Positions 18,672 through 28,887 of a stretch of DNA of 64,000 nucleotides are shown here, piece after piece. Position 1 is the first letter of the stretch. Every line of letters begins with the position of its first letter. The stretch spans positions 62,001-126,000 of the forward strand of contig NZ_JAAFGZ010000002.1 in NCBI RefSeq assembly GCF_010365105.1, written 5' to 3'. Under the pieces are notes generated by a model. That model worked only from the letters and a program-made list of their open reading frames with translations. It was not told the origin of the DNA and ran no database searches. The position numbers and the translations under genes are program-made. The DNA is from Polaromonas sp. (GTDB lineage Bacteria; Pseudomonadota; Gammaproteobacteria; Burkholderiales; Burkholderiaceae_C).

Positions 18672-20222
18672 TCACACCAGATGCAGCGGCTCCTGCAGGG
18701 CGCTGACCGGTAGCATCTCGCCGGATTCAAGGTAGCGCGAATGCCACGACAGCGCCTCTTCCAGCAGGTGCGGCGTGTGCTTGCCGGAGGCGCCCGTGAG
18801 CGAGCGCTCGAAGTAGTCGCGCAGCGCCGGGCGGAAATCGGGATGCGCGCATTTTTCGATGATCAGCCGCGCCCGTTGCGTCGGCGACAGGCCGCGCAGG
18901 TCGGCCAGGCCCTGCTCGGTGACGATGATTTCCACGTCGTGCTCGGTGTGGTCCACATGCGAGGCCATGGGCACGATGCAGGAAATGGCGCCGTGCCTGG
19001 CGACCGACGGCGTCATGAAGAACGACAGGTACGCATTGCGCGCAAAGTCGCCCGAGCCGCCAATGCCGTTCATGATGCTTGACCCCATGATGTGCGTCGA
19101 GTTGACATTGCCGTAAATGTCGGCCTCGATCATGGCGTTCATGGCGATCACGCCCAGGCGGCGCACCACCTCGGGGTGGTTGCTGATTTCCTGCGGCCGC
19201 AACACGATGCGCTTGCGGTAGAAGTCGATGTTCTGGTTGAAGTCGGCCAGCGCGTCGGGGCTGAACGACAGCGCCGTGGCCGACGCCATCGCCAGCGTGC
19301 CCGAGCGCAGCATGTCGAGCATGCCGTCCTGCAGCACCTCGGTGTAGGCCGTCAGGTTCTTGAACGGGCCCTTGTCCAGGCCGGCCAGCACGGCGTTGGC
19401 GATGTTGCCCACGCCCGACTGCAAGGGCAGCAGCTCGGCCGGCAGGCGGCCGAGTGTGACCTCCTGCTGCAGGAATTCGATGATGTGCGCGGCAATGCGC
19501 TGCGAGTTTTCGTCGGGTGCGGCAAAGGCCGAATTGCGGTCGGGCTGGCTGGTCGGCACCACGGCAATCACCTTGCTCAGGTCGCACGTCAGGTAAGCCT
19601 CGCCGATACGCTCGCCCGGCTGGGTCAGCGGAATCGGCTGGCGGTGCGGCGGCAGGCGGGTGCCGTAGTAGATGTCGTGCATGCCTTCCAGGCCGGCATT
19701 CTGCAGCGTGTTGACTTCCAGGATGATCTTGTCGGCCTGGTCGAGCCAGGTCTTGTTGTTGCCGACCGACGACGACGGAATCAAGCGGCCATCGGGCAGG
19801 ATGCCGACGACTTCCACCACCGCCACGTCAAGCTTGCCCAGGAAGCCGAACCAGACAAACTGCGCCACGTTGGACAGGTGCATGTCGGTGTACTGCATGT
19901 CGCCGGCGTTGATCTGGCGGCGGCAGGTCGGGTCCGACTGGTAGGGCAGGCGCATGTCGATGCCGTGGACCTTGGCCAGCGCGCCGTCGAGTTCGGGCGC
20001 GGTCGAGGCGCCGGTCCACAGGCCGATGCGGAAATCCTCGCCGGCCGCATGCAGCTTTTCAATCCGCCGGGCCAGCGCCTGCGGCACCGACTTGGGGTAA
20101 CCCGCGCCGGTGAAACCGCTCATGCCGACATGGGCGCCCGCCGGAATCAGCGCGGCGGCCTCGTCGGCCGACATGATTTTGGTTCTCAGGGCAGGGTTCT
20201 GTACGCGATCGGCGAAAGACAT
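18672..20222 (-). CDS. acetyl-CoA hydrolase / succinyl-CoA:acetate CoA-transferase family
   Basis: 516 aa; GMSGFTGAGYPKSVPQAL, GVGNIANAVLAGL, GIGGSGDFARNAYLS, EHDVEIIVTEQGLADLRGLSPTQRA. Confidence 0.92.
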   Translation of the reverse strand: MSFADRVQNPALRTKIMSADEAAALIPAGAHVGMSGFTGAGYPKSVPQALARRIEKLHAAGEDFRIGLWTGASTAPELDGALAKVHGIDMRLPYQSDPTCRRQINAGDMQYTDMHLSNVAQFVWFGFLGKLDVAVVEVVGILPDGRLIPSSSVGNNKTWLDQADKIILEVNTLQNAGLEGMHDIYYGTRLPPHRQPIPLTQPGERIGEAYLTCDLSKVIAVVPTSQPDRNSAFAAPDENSQRIAAHIIEFLQQEVTLGRLPAELLPLQSGVGNIANAVLAGLDKGPFKNLTAYTEVLQDGMLDMLRSGTLAMASATALSFSPDALADFNQNIDFYRKRIVLRPQEISNHPEVVRRLGVIAMNAMIEADIYGNVNSTHIMGSSIMNGIGGSGDFARNAYLSFFMTPSVARHGAISCIVPMASHVDHTEHDVEIIVTEQGLADLRGLSPTQRARLIIEKCAHPDFRPALRDYFERSLTGASGKHTPHLLEEALSWHSRYLESGEMLPVSALQEPLHLV

Positions 20223-20406
20223 CTGGAAAAACTCCGGGTTGGGGCATGGCGCGGAACCGCGCAGGCAAGTGCCCGGATTTTATCAGTCGATGTGGTTTTG
20301 ATTAGGGTAAACCCTTAAATTTGGCGCTGCGCCAGGCGCTCCGGCCACTGCCACCCTTCCGGCACAACGCCTTGGCCGGCGCCGGGCAAGCCAGGAAAGA
20401 CTCATT

Positions 20407-20460
20407 TATTCATAGCTAAGAATACACGTCCCACCTGCGCAAGAGCCGGTTTTAACCCTT
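20407..20460 (+). repeat. dispersed two-hairpin repeat, copy K (partial)
   Basis: ATTCATAGCTAAGAATACACGTCCCACCTGCGCAAGAGCCGGTTTTAACCCTTATTT. Confidence 0.5.
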
Positions 20461-20881
20461 ATTTTGGCGCCAGCACCGCCATCGTGATGCGTGACACGCA
20501 GGTCAGTTCGCCGGCATCGTTGGTGAGCTCTATTGCCCAGACCTGGGTGCTGCGGCCAATGTGCACCGGCCGGGTGATGCCGGTGACCCAGCCGCTGGTC
20601 GTGCCCTTGAGGTGGTTGGCGTTGATGTCCAGACCGACCACGCGATGGCCTGGCAGCGCGCAATAGGCCGCGCCGCAGGAGCCCAGGGTTTCGGCCAGCA
20701 CCACCGATACGCCGCCATGCAGCAGGCCGTAGGGCTGGATGGTGCGGCTGTCCACCGGCACGCGGGCGCGGATGAAATCGTCGCCGACTTCGAGGAACTC
20801 GATGCCCAGGTGGTGGACGGCGGTGTCGGCGTTCGAGGCGGTGAGCAGTTCGACAGAGATGGCTTGCTTCCAGATTCGCAT
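20459..20881 (-). CDS. PaaI-family hotdog thioesterase
   Basis: Likely start ATG 20881 (MRIWKQAISVELL); QPYGLLHGGVSVVLAETLGS, VVGLDINANHLKGTTSGWVTG. Confidence 0.85.
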   Translation of the reverse strand: MRIWKQAISVELLTASNADTAVHHLGIEFLEVGDDFIRARVPVDSRTIQPYGLLHGGVSVVLAETLGSCGAAYCALPGHRVVGLDINANHLKGTTSGWVTGITRPVHIGRSTQVWAIELTNDAGELTCVSRITMAVLAPK

Positions 20882-21009
20882 GACGGGTCCATAAAGATAA
20901 ATGGCCTTCACTATAAGGTGGACACCTACAGCGAATGAGTCCCTTGTCGCGCCCGCGTCTGCTGTGTGCGGCTTAAGCTGCAGCCTATGGCAATGAAACC
21001 GGAAATGGC

Positions 21010-22344
21010 ATGACGCGCACCCGCAAATGGCTGCTTGGAGCAGGCATCGCCCTGGGCGCACTGGGCTTGCTTGCCATTGTGCTGGTCCGCCTGGTTCCTT
21101 CGGACGAGGAACTCAGGCGGCGCGCTGCGGCCGAACTGGAAGCTGCGCTGGGAGTTCCGGTCAGCGTGGGCGCGCTTCACTGGCAGCTGCTGCCGTCGCT
21201 CCGCGTGACAATTGAAAACGTCGTGACAACGCAGAGCCAGCCGATTGAAGTGAAAAAACTCACGGCCTACCCCAACATGGCGGCACTCTGGCAGCGCCGC
21301 CTGAAGCTGGACCGCGCCGACCTGGAGGGTGCGGTTCTGCCGCAGCTTTCATTGCGCCAACTGGGTGACAAGACGCCTTCGGAGACGACACAAAAAACGC
21401 AAGAACCGCCAGCACCGGGTCAAGCGCAAAAGTCGGGCAAATTGACAGTGGATGACCTGCCGCTGGCGCATGTTGCTTTTCGCGATGTGACCTGGATTTC
21501 CCGAACCAACGTCCGGATTGGTTTTGACGGAGAAGCCGATTTTGACGCGGGCTGGCGGCCGCGCACGGCGCAGATTCGCCGCCCGGATGTCACGCCCCCG
21601 GCCGATCTGGCCCTGACCCGCCTGGGGCAGGAGGACCGCTGGGAAGCGCGCATCAACCTGGGGGGCGGCACGGCCAACGGCGAGCTTCAGCTGCAATCCG
21701 GGGACAGGGGCGGACTGCGCCTGAGCGGAAAATTCCAGCCGCAAGGCATCGAAGTCGACAGTGCGCTGCAGGCGATCAACCAGCCCTCCGTCGTTGCAGG
21801 CAAGGCTTCAGGCGAAACCACCTTGTCCGCCAGCGGCGTCACGGCAGGCGAGTTGGCCCGGTCGCTGCACACCACCACGTCCTTCACCATGGGCCGCTCG
21901 ACCTTGCTGCGTTTTGACCTGGACAAGGCCATTCGCAGCCTGGGGAAAGAGCATGCCGGAAAAACCCCGCTCGATGCCATCACGGGCCAGCTGGACACGC
22001 AAAACACCTCGCAAGGCATGGTGGTGAGTCTGAGCCGGCTTAAGACCAGCTCGGGCGCCCTGAGCGCATCGGGCAAGGCGCACATCGCCAACCGGAAGAT
22101 CGACGCCGAGTTTTCGGTCGATCTGGTCGATGGCGTGATCGGTGTTCCGCTCATGCTCAGCGGTCCTCTGGACAAGGTCCAGGTGTCGGTGCCGGCCAGC
22201 GCCCTGGCGGGGGCCGCCGCAGGAACCGCCGTGCTGCCAGGCATCGGCACGGCCATCGGGGCACGCATCGGAGCGGCCATCGGCCGGATACTGGGAGCGG
22301 AGCCGGCGGGCGGGCCGCGTCGCCTGGCGCCTGTCGAAAAGTAG
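21010..22344 (+). CDS. AsmA-like family protein
   Basis: 444 aa; N-terminal TM anchor and AsmA-like repeats with Gly-rich C-terminus. Confidence 0.7.
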   Translation: MTRTRKWLLGAGIALGALGLLAIVLVRLVPSDEELRRRAAAELEAALGVPVSVGALHWQLLPSLRVTIENVVTTQSQPIEVKKLTAYPNMAALWQRRLKLDRADLEGAVLPQLSLRQLGDKTPSETTQKTQEPPAPGQAQKSGKLTVDDLPLAHVAFRDVTWISRTNVRIGFDGEADFDAGWRPRTAQIRRPDVTPPADLALTRLGQEDRWEARINLGGGTANGELQLQSGDRGGLRLSGKFQPQGIEVDSALQAINQPSVVAGKASGETTLSASGVTAGELARSLHTTTSFTMGRSTLLRFDLDKAIRSLGKEHAGKTPLDAITGQLDTQNTSQGMVVSLSRLKTSSGALSASGKAHIANRKIDAEFSVDLVDGVIGVPLMLSGPLDKVQVSVPASALAGAAAGTAVLPGIGTAIGARIGAAIGRILGAEPAGGPRRLAPVEK

Positions 22345-22478
22345 TTCGGGCACCACCGGCAGCCCTGCGGCAATGCAGCGGCGCCGCTGGCCCTGCAAGG
22401 CCGGCAACCGACGCTTTCGGGCGTGTTTCTGCTAAGCTTCACAGCTTCTTTCGCTCCCATCCATTGCCCGCGACCACC

Positions 22479-22850
22479 ATGCCACAAGCCCAGAACGACT
22501 CCAACCCCACCGCGCTGGAGCACGCGCTTGACAAGAACGAAGCCATTCAGGAAGCGGTCGAACAGTCGGCCGCCGAACTGTGCGTGGTCAATGCAGTGCT
22601 GACGCAGGAAGTCCCGGCGCACCTGCAAACCGGCGAAGTCGCCCAGGCCATCGAGCGCACCGAGCAACTTGAAAGCCGCATCCAGAATTCGGCCGACGAA
22701 CTGGCGCAGGTCAACCTGGCATTGAAGGAAGAAATCAGCCTGCGTGCCGACCTGGAGCGCCAACTGGCCTCTGCCCAGGCAGCGCTTGACCAGACGCACG
22801 GCCATTCCAAGGCAAAAGACCGTACGGTCCAGGGCTCGGCTGCCCGCTAG
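22479..22850 (+). CDS. hypothetical coiled-coil protein
   Basis: 123 aa, Glu/Ala-rich heptad-like sequence; function unknown. Confidence 0.55.
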   Translation: MPQAQNDSNPTALEHALDKNEAIQEAVEQSAAELCVVNAVLTQEVPAHLQTGEVAQAIERTEQLESRIQNSADELAQVNLALKEEISLRADLERQLASAQAALDQTHGHSKAKDRTVQGSAAR

Positions 22851-22895
22851 CGCACAAGCCGTCTGGCCGGCAACGGCGGCATGCCGCAACCACCG

Positions 22896-22977
22896 CATTT
22901 TTTGCTAGGGTATCAATAGCTGCCGGCGCATACACAGTCTGCGCAGAGTGCCTTTTTGACACTGAAAAATCCGTTTT
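22896..22977 (+). repeat. dispersed two-hairpin repeat, copy E
   Basis: TTTTTTGCTAGGGTATCAATAGCTGCCGGCGCATACACAGTCTGCGCAGAGTGCCTTTTTGACACTGAAAAATCC; clear similarity to copy D. Confidence 0.7.
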
Positions 22978-23011
22978 TGAATCAGCCCGACTGCGCGCTA
23001 GCCTGCCCTGG

Positions 23012-24298
23012 CTATTTCCTGCGGTCCAGCAGCGCGTAAAGCAGGATCGCGCCAAAGGTTGCGGTGCCAATGCCGCCCAGCGCAAACTGGCCGAACTTCA
23101 GCGTGAAGTCGCCGGTGCCCAGCACCAGCGTGATGGCGGCAACCAGCAGGTTCTTGTTGTCCGAGAAATCGACCTTGTTGACGACCCAGATCCGGGCGCC
23201 GGCCACGGCAATCAGACCGAACACGACGATGCTCACGCCGCCCATTACCGGCAGCGGAATCGCCTGGATCAGCGCACCGAACTTGGGGCTGAAGCCCAGC
23301 AGCAGCGCAATCAGCGCCGCAAAGACAAACACTGCCGTCGAATAAATGCGGGTGGCCGCCATCACGCCGATGTTTTCGGCATAGGTGGTCACGCCGGTGC
23401 CGCCGGCGCTGCCCGACACCATGGTGGCAATGCCGTCGCCGATGAAGGCGCGGCCCATGTACACGTCCAGGTTCTTGCCGGTCATGGCCGTCACCGCCTT
23501 GATGTGGCCCAGGTTTTCCGCCACCAGAATCACCACCACCGGAACGATCAGCAGCATGGCATTGGCGCTGAACACCGGCGCGGCAAAGCCCGGCAGGCCA
23601 AACCAGTCGGCATTCGCCATGCCGCTCAGGGCGATGGGCTTGCCCAGGCCCAGGCCGTTGGTCAGCAGCGCATAGATCAGCGACGAGACGATCAGACCGA
23701 TCAGGATCAGCAGGCGCTGCAGCATGCCGCGCGTCATCACCGCCACCAGCGCCACGCTGACGAAGGTGACCACCTGCATCCACGAATCGAAGTTGCTGGC
23801 CGCCATGTTCTTGATCGGAATGCTGGCCAGGTTCAGGCCAATCACGGCAACCACCGCGCCGGTGACCACCGGCGGCATGAGCCGCTCGATCCAGCGCGTG
23901 CCCACCAGCTGCACCAGGGCGCCAATGGCCGCATACACCGCGCCGCAGGCGATGATGCCGCCCAGCGCCAGGCCGATGTTGGCATTCGGCCCCTTGCCGG
24001 CATAACCCGTGGCGGCGATCACCACGCCGATGAAGGCAAAGCTCGACCCGAGGTAGCTCGGCACCTTGCCGTTGGTGATGACAAAAAAGATCAGCGTGCC
24101 GATGCCGCTCATCAGGATGGCGATGTTCGGGTCGAACCCCATCAGCAACGGCGCCAGCACGGTCGAGCCGAACATGGCAATCACGTGCTGCACGCCCATC
24201 AGCGCCGTCTGCGGCCAGGGCAGCCGCTCGTCCGGCCCGATGACGCCGCCTTGCCCCAGCACCGCGCTGCTTTTTTCCGTCCAGTCCAGCATGCCCAT
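23012..24298 (-). CDS. uracil/pyrimidine permease (solute carrier 23/NCS2, UraA/RutG-like)
   Basis: 428 aa; GVQHVIAMFGSTVLAPLLMGFDPNIA, VAENLGHIKAV, AGGTGVTTYAENIGVMAATRIYS. Confidence 0.9.
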   Translation of the reverse strand: MGMLDWTEKSSAVLGQGGVIGPDERLPWPQTALMGVQHVIAMFGSTVLAPLLMGFDPNIAILMSGIGTLIFFVITNGKVPSYLGSSFAFIGVVIAATGYAGKGPNANIGLALGGIIACGAVYAAIGALVQLVGTRWIERLMPPVVTGAVVAVIGLNLASIPIKNMAASNFDSWMQVVTFVSVALVAVMTRGMLQRLLILIGLIVSSLIYALLTNGLGLGKPIALSGMANADWFGLPGFAAPVFSANAMLLIVPVVVILVAENLGHIKAVTAMTGKNLDVYMGRAFIGDGIATMVSGSAGGTGVTTYAENIGVMAATRIYSTAVFVFAALIALLLGFSPKFGALIQAIPLPVMGGVSIVVFGLIAVAGARIWVVNKVDFSDNKNLLVAAITLVLGTGDFTLKFGQFALGGIGTATFGAILLYALLDRRK

Positions 24299-24424
24299 TG
24301 ATCGCTCCAGTTTGTAAGTGGGGCAATGCTAAAGGCAATTGGCCGTGCCTGGAATTTTCAGACCAGCGCGGCGCGAAGAAACCGGCTGGCGCCAACCTGC
24401 ATGCTGGCTGGCAGGACGCCAGCT

Positions 24425-25762
24425 TCAGCCAGTCGATTGCATGAAGCGGCGGGTGGCGTACAGGCCTGCCGGCGTCCAGTGCAGATCGGACGACATGGCC
24501 CGGACCAGCAGTTGCCGTTGCTGTTCAGCATCAAGGCATGCCGCCAGTTCGGCTTTCGGGGCTTGAAGGTCGTGGTCAGGCGCTTCCTCGTGCGAGGTTT
24601 CCAGCACCTTCAGCAGGCCCGGATTTGTAACGCCCGCTTGATGCTGCACCAGCCGGGAATGTGCGCGGAAACTGGGGCGACGCCGGCCGGACAGCAACGC
24701 GGGTTCGTCATGCGCCTGGCCATCGGCGCTCGCGTCGCCGCGAATCCAGTCATGGATGACCTGCAGTTCATAGGGACTGAACACGCCAAACATTTCGGCC
24801 TTGTCGCCCTGCAGCAGTTTCCAGAAACGGCTTTCACCCACCGGCGCATGGCGCTTGATCCATCCGGCCTGCTCCAGCGCCGCCAGAAAAGCCGGAATGC
24901 CGTCAGGCTGCGCAAGCCAGTCGTTGACGCTGCGGCCTGCCACCCGGCAGTAGTCGGAATGCGCGCTCTGGCCGGTCAGGCGCTTGCGCGAGAAAATCGC
25001 TTCCACCTCACGCTGCATGTCAAAGCCGGCAATCACTTCGGTGGTGCCGACGCCCGCGTTGCTGAGTCGGCTGCCATCGTGTACCCGTTGCCAGAAACCG
25101 GCGCTGTCGCCAAAGCGCGGCAGCGTGTCCAGTACCGCCTGCACCGCCCGCTGCGCATGGCCGCTGTCGGCGTTGTCCATGGTGATGTGCAGCGTGAAAT
25201 AGTACGGGTCGATGCCCGGTTCGTTCAACTCACAGGCCGTGATCAACAGGTGCAGCTGCAGTTGCTCGTAAGCCAGGTTGAAGCCGATGATTTCAGGCAA
25301 AAATTCGCTGGCGTTCCATCCCGGGGCGAGCTGCAGCACGCCCTGCGTGTAAAAAGCATCCGGCAGGCCGTGCAGCGGGTTCAGGCCATGGCCTCCAGCA
25401 GCTTGCGGTAGAGCAGCACATGGTTTTTCTCGGCGCGGCCTTCACCGGGTTCTTTGACATAGGTGGCGATCAAAACGGTAGGTGTCCGGCTCAAAGAACA
25501 CCGCACCCGGCTGCGCAGCAAGTTGCAGGTTTCATCCAACAACCCCGCGTCGCGCAGCCATTCCAGTGCATTGCCCGGCAGCAGGCCGGGGGCAAACGGC
25601 CGGCTTCAGCCGAACACATCACGCAGGTTGCGCGCGGCAGGGTTGCCGTACCGGACATTCACCCGGTCATGGCTTGCCGGGGGGGATGACTGTGAACCGG
25701 TAGCCGGTTTGCTGGAGCCAGCGGCCCGGCAGGACCAGCACGTCGGGAACTGAAAGGGCCAT
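24425..25762 (-). pseudogene. disrupted iron-containing redox enzyme (haem-oxygenase-like fold) gene
   Basis: The intact frame 24425-25339 starts mid-protein. Coding-like residues continue upstream in shifting frames (PVLVLPGRWLQQTGYRFTVIPP… / HDRVNVRYGNPAARNLRDVFG* / RPFAPGLLPGNALEWLRDAGLLDET / AVFFEPDTYRFD / YVKEPGEGRAEKNHVLLYRKLLEAMA). Confidence 0.65.
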
Positions 25763-25917
25763 GTGAACCACCACGCCTTGCAGAAAAATCAAACAGTCAA
25801 TCCACGCCACGCAGGCCCACAGCTGTGTCGGCCGTCCTGCCTGAGCACCGTAGGAAGTTGGCAAGCCTTGACCTCGCACAGCGTTGTGGGGCTGTTGAAC
25901 TGCTACGCTTGCCGGCT

Positions 25918-27162
25918 ATGAAACCTCTTGTCAAATGGGGCCTGGCTGCCTTGCTGGTAGTGGCCGTGGCTGGCGCGGCGCTGCTGGCCAGCCGGCGCGG
26001 CACGCCTGTGCAACTGGTGCCTGTGGCGCGTACCGGCATCGTGCAGTCGGTGGTTGCCACCGGGCGGCTGAATGCGCCGGCGCGCATGGACATTGGCGCT
26101 GAAGTCACCGCCACGGTGCTGGAAGTCCGGGTGCGCGAAGGCGACCTCGTCAAGGCCGGCGACGTGCTGCTGCGCCTGTCGGATGCCGAAGCCCGGGCGG
26201 CCCTGCAGCAGGCCAGGGCCGCACTGCTGGAAGCGCGCGGCCGCGCCACCCAGCAGGCGACGGTGGCTGCGCCGGTCGCCAGCCAGGCGGTGGTGCAGGC
26301 CGAAGCCGCGTTCACCGCCGCCGAGCGCGAACACCAGCGCGCCCGGGACCTGGTGGCGCAGGGTTTCTTTTCGCAGCAAAAGCTCGATGACGCCCGGCGC
26401 GCGCTGGACACGGCCAGAAGCGCGCTGCAATCGGCCCGGGTGCAGGCGCAGGCCAACCAGCCCAGCGGCATCGAGCACACATTGGCCGCGTCGCGCATCG
26501 ACCAGGCGCTGGCGGCGGTCGGCGTGGCCGAGGCGCGGCTGGCCCGGCTGAGCATCACCAGCCCGGTCGATGCCATGGTGCTGACGCGCAGCGTCGAGCC
26601 CGGCTCCATGGCCCAGCCCGGCCATGTATTGCTCACGCTGGCCGCGCAGGGCGGCACCCGGATCGACGCCAATGTCGATGAAAAAAACCTCCGCCTGCTG
26701 AAGGCCGGCATGCCCGCCAGGGCGGTGGCCGATGCCTATCCCGGCCAGTCCTTCGATGCTCAGCTCAACTACATTGCCCCGGCCATTGACCCGCAGCGCG
26801 GCACGGTCGAGGTGCGGCTGGCCGTGCCCCAGCCGCCTGCTTTCCTGCGGCCCGACATGACGGTGTCGGTCGAGCTGGTGGGCGGCCTGAAAAAGGATGC
26901 GCTGGTGCTGCCCTCTGGCGCCGTGCGCGATGCCGACCGCGAAGCGCCATGGGTGCTGGCGCTGCAGGACGGTGTGGCGGTGCGCGTGCCTGTCAAGCTG
27001 GGCCTGCGGGGTATCGGTTCGGTGGAAATCACCCAAGGATTGAACGAAGGCGACGCGGTGATTCCGCAGACCGAAAAAGCCGTGGCCGGCGACCGCGTGC
27101 GGCCCGGCCCGGTGCTCGCGCCCGTCAAGGGCATGGAAACGTCGTCCTTCATTTCTCGCTGA
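25918..27162 (+). CDS. HlyD/MacA-family periplasmic adaptor of an ABC exporter
   Basis: Likely start ATG 25918; TM anchor, ARMDIGAEVTATVLEVRVREGDLVKAGDVLLRL lipoyl-like domain. Confidence 0.88.
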   Translation: MKPLVKWGLAALLVVAVAGAALLASRRGTPVQLVPVARTGIVQSVVATGRLNAPARMDIGAEVTATVLEVRVREGDLVKAGDVLLRLSDAEARAALQQARAALLEARGRATQQATVAAPVASQAVVQAEAAFTAAEREHQRARDLVAQGFFSQQKLDDARRALDTARSALQSARVQAQANQPSGIEHTLAASRIDQALAAVGVAEARLARLSITSPVDAMVLTRSVEPGSMAQPGHVLLTLAAQGGTRIDANVDEKNLRLLKAGMPARAVADAYPGQSFDAQLNYIAPAIDPQRGTVEVRLAVPQPPAFLRPDMTVSVELVGGLKKDALVLPSGAVRDADREAPWVLALQDGVAVRVPVKLGLRGIGSVEITQGLNEGDAVIPQTEKAVAGDRVRPGPVLAPVKGMETSSFISR

Positions 27163-27178
27163 ACCGCAAACGTCCACC

Positions 27179-28444
27179 ATGGCCACTTCCCGCCACCGCC
27201 CCGCCCTGAGTTCCTGGACCCGCTGGATGCCGTTCGAGTTGCTGGTGGCACTGCGCTTTTTGCGCGAAGGCCGCATGCAAAGCGTGCTGATTCTGGCCGG
27301 CGTGACCGGCGGCGTCGCGGTCATCATCTTCCTGACGCAGCTGATCAACCAGCTGCAATCGACCATCATCGACCGCGTGCTGGGCTCGCAGGCGCATGTG
27401 GTGATCCGCCCGCTTGAAGAAGTCACCCAGCGCGTCATCACGCCCAGCGAAGGCCGCGCCGTGGCTGCCGTGGTGCAGCCGCGCGACCAGCGCTTGCGCT
27501 CGGTCGATCAGTGGGAGCGCATGGCTGGCCTGGCCGCCGCCACGCCCGGCGTGCTGGCGGTGTCGCCGGTGGTCAGCGGCCCGGCCTTCGCATCGCGCGG
27601 CAACAGCAACAAGAGCGTCGCGCTGCTCGGCGTGCAGCCCGACGCCTACCGGCGCGTGGTGAAGATGGACGACTACATGACGCGCGGCCGCTTCGACGTG
27701 ACCGGCAGCAACACGCTCATCGGCGTAGACCTGGCCAGCGACCTGGGTGTGACCGTCGGCGACAAGCTGCGCGTGACCAGCGCCGGCGGCCGCAGCGAAA
27801 CGCTGGACATCACCGGCCTGTTCGACATGGGTAACCGCGACCTGAACCGGCGCTGGGTCTTCGTCACGCTCAAGCTGGCGCAGACGCTGCTGGATCTGCC
27901 CGGCGGCGTGTCGAACATCGACGTCACGGTCAAGGACCTGTTCGGCGCCAACCAGGTCGCCGACGCGTTGCGCGCCCAGACCGGCCTGACGGTGGACAGC
28001 TGGATGCAGACCAATTCGGGCCTGCTCAACGCGCTGAGCAACCAGACCGTGTCGAACAACCTGATCCGCAGCTTTGTCATCATCATCGTGGCGCTCGGCA
28101 TTTCCAGCGTGCTGGTGGTCAGCGTGGTGCAAAAGCAGCGCGAAATCGGCATCTTGCGGGCCATGGGCACGGGGCGGCGACGCATCATGACGGTGTTTTT
28201 GCTGCAGGGCGGGCTGGTCGGGCTGGCCGGCTCGGTGCTGGGCTCGGCGCTGGCCTTCGGCCTGCTGGTGGTGTTTTCGCACGTCTTCAAGAGCCCCGAC
28301 GGCGGCTCGCTGTTTTCCGCGCAGCTCGACCCGATGCTGGTGCTGCTGGCGTCGGTGGTGGCCTGCGGCGTGGGGCTGGCGGCAGCGGCGATACCGGCGC
28401 GCAGCGCGGCGCGCATGGACCCGGTGCAGGCGATTCGGGCGTGA
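27179..28444 (+). CDS. MacB/LolE-like ABC transporter permease (FtsX domain)
   Basis: 421 aa; VVSVVQKQREIGILRAMGTGRRRIMTVFLLQGGLVGL and C-terminal AAAIPARSAARMDPVQAIRA. Confidence 0.9.
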   Translation: MATSRHRPALSSWTRWMPFELLVALRFLREGRMQSVLILAGVTGGVAVIIFLTQLINQLQSTIIDRVLGSQAHVVIRPLEEVTQRVITPSEGRAVAAVVQPRDQRLRSVDQWERMAGLAAATPGVLAVSPVVSGPAFASRGNSNKSVALLGVQPDAYRRVVKMDDYMTRGRFDVTGSNTLIGVDLASDLGVTVGDKLRVTSAGGRSETLDITGLFDMGNRDLNRRWVFVTLKLAQTLLDLPGGVSNIDVTVKDLFGANQVADALRAQTGLTVDSWMQTNSGLLNALSNQTVSNNLIRSFVIIIVALGISSVLVVSVVQKQREIGILRAMGTGRRRIMTVFLLQGGLVGLAGSVLGSALAFGLLVVFSHVFKSPDGGSLFSAQLDPMLVLLASVVACGVGLAAAAIPARSAARMDPVQAIRA

Positions 28445-28887
28445 GGGTTTGGTGTCGGGTAGGGTGGCCTTGATCGGTTCCAGTTATCCCGTCCGGTGCT
28501 TGAGCGAAGGCAATGCAGCGATCGCTGACGGTGGCGAAGCGCACCAATGTCGTGGCGCTATCCATGTTACGGTCAGCCAGAGCAGGGGAATGTCACGGAT
28601 TGAAAGTCAAATTTTGGGGGTGTTGCAGACTTGCTGCGTGTGCTCACGTGTAGCGCAAACAATGATTTAGCTGGTAATCGATGGGGCTCAACGAACCGTT
28701 TGAGCCTTTGACAAAGCTGCAAGCTGCTCGACGATTGGTCGAGTTTGAGCTCCAAGTGCAACGCTCGATACAAGCGGGCGGGGGTGTGGTGGTCGCCTTG
28801 GCTGTCGAACTGTTCGGCACTGACAGACAGAGTTCCACCAGGTGGGGTATTGTCAAACTCTTTTTTCCTGACCACAGAGAGCTCACC

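Noticed and set aside
22998-24395. 465-aa minus-strand ORF overlapping the permease in another frame
   Set aside because: The 428-aa frame (23012-24298) is an unmistakable NCS2 permease; the other frame is a Gly/Arg-rich shadow ORF.
25903-27441. Long minus-strand ORFs opposite the HlyD-type adaptor
   Set aside because: Antisense shadow of a well-supported adaptor/permease pair.
28681-28887. N-terminal extension of the betaine-binding protein ORF
   Set aside because: A lipoprotein/Sec-type signal starts at ATG 28888; upstream residues lack features of the family and likely belong to remnant DNA.
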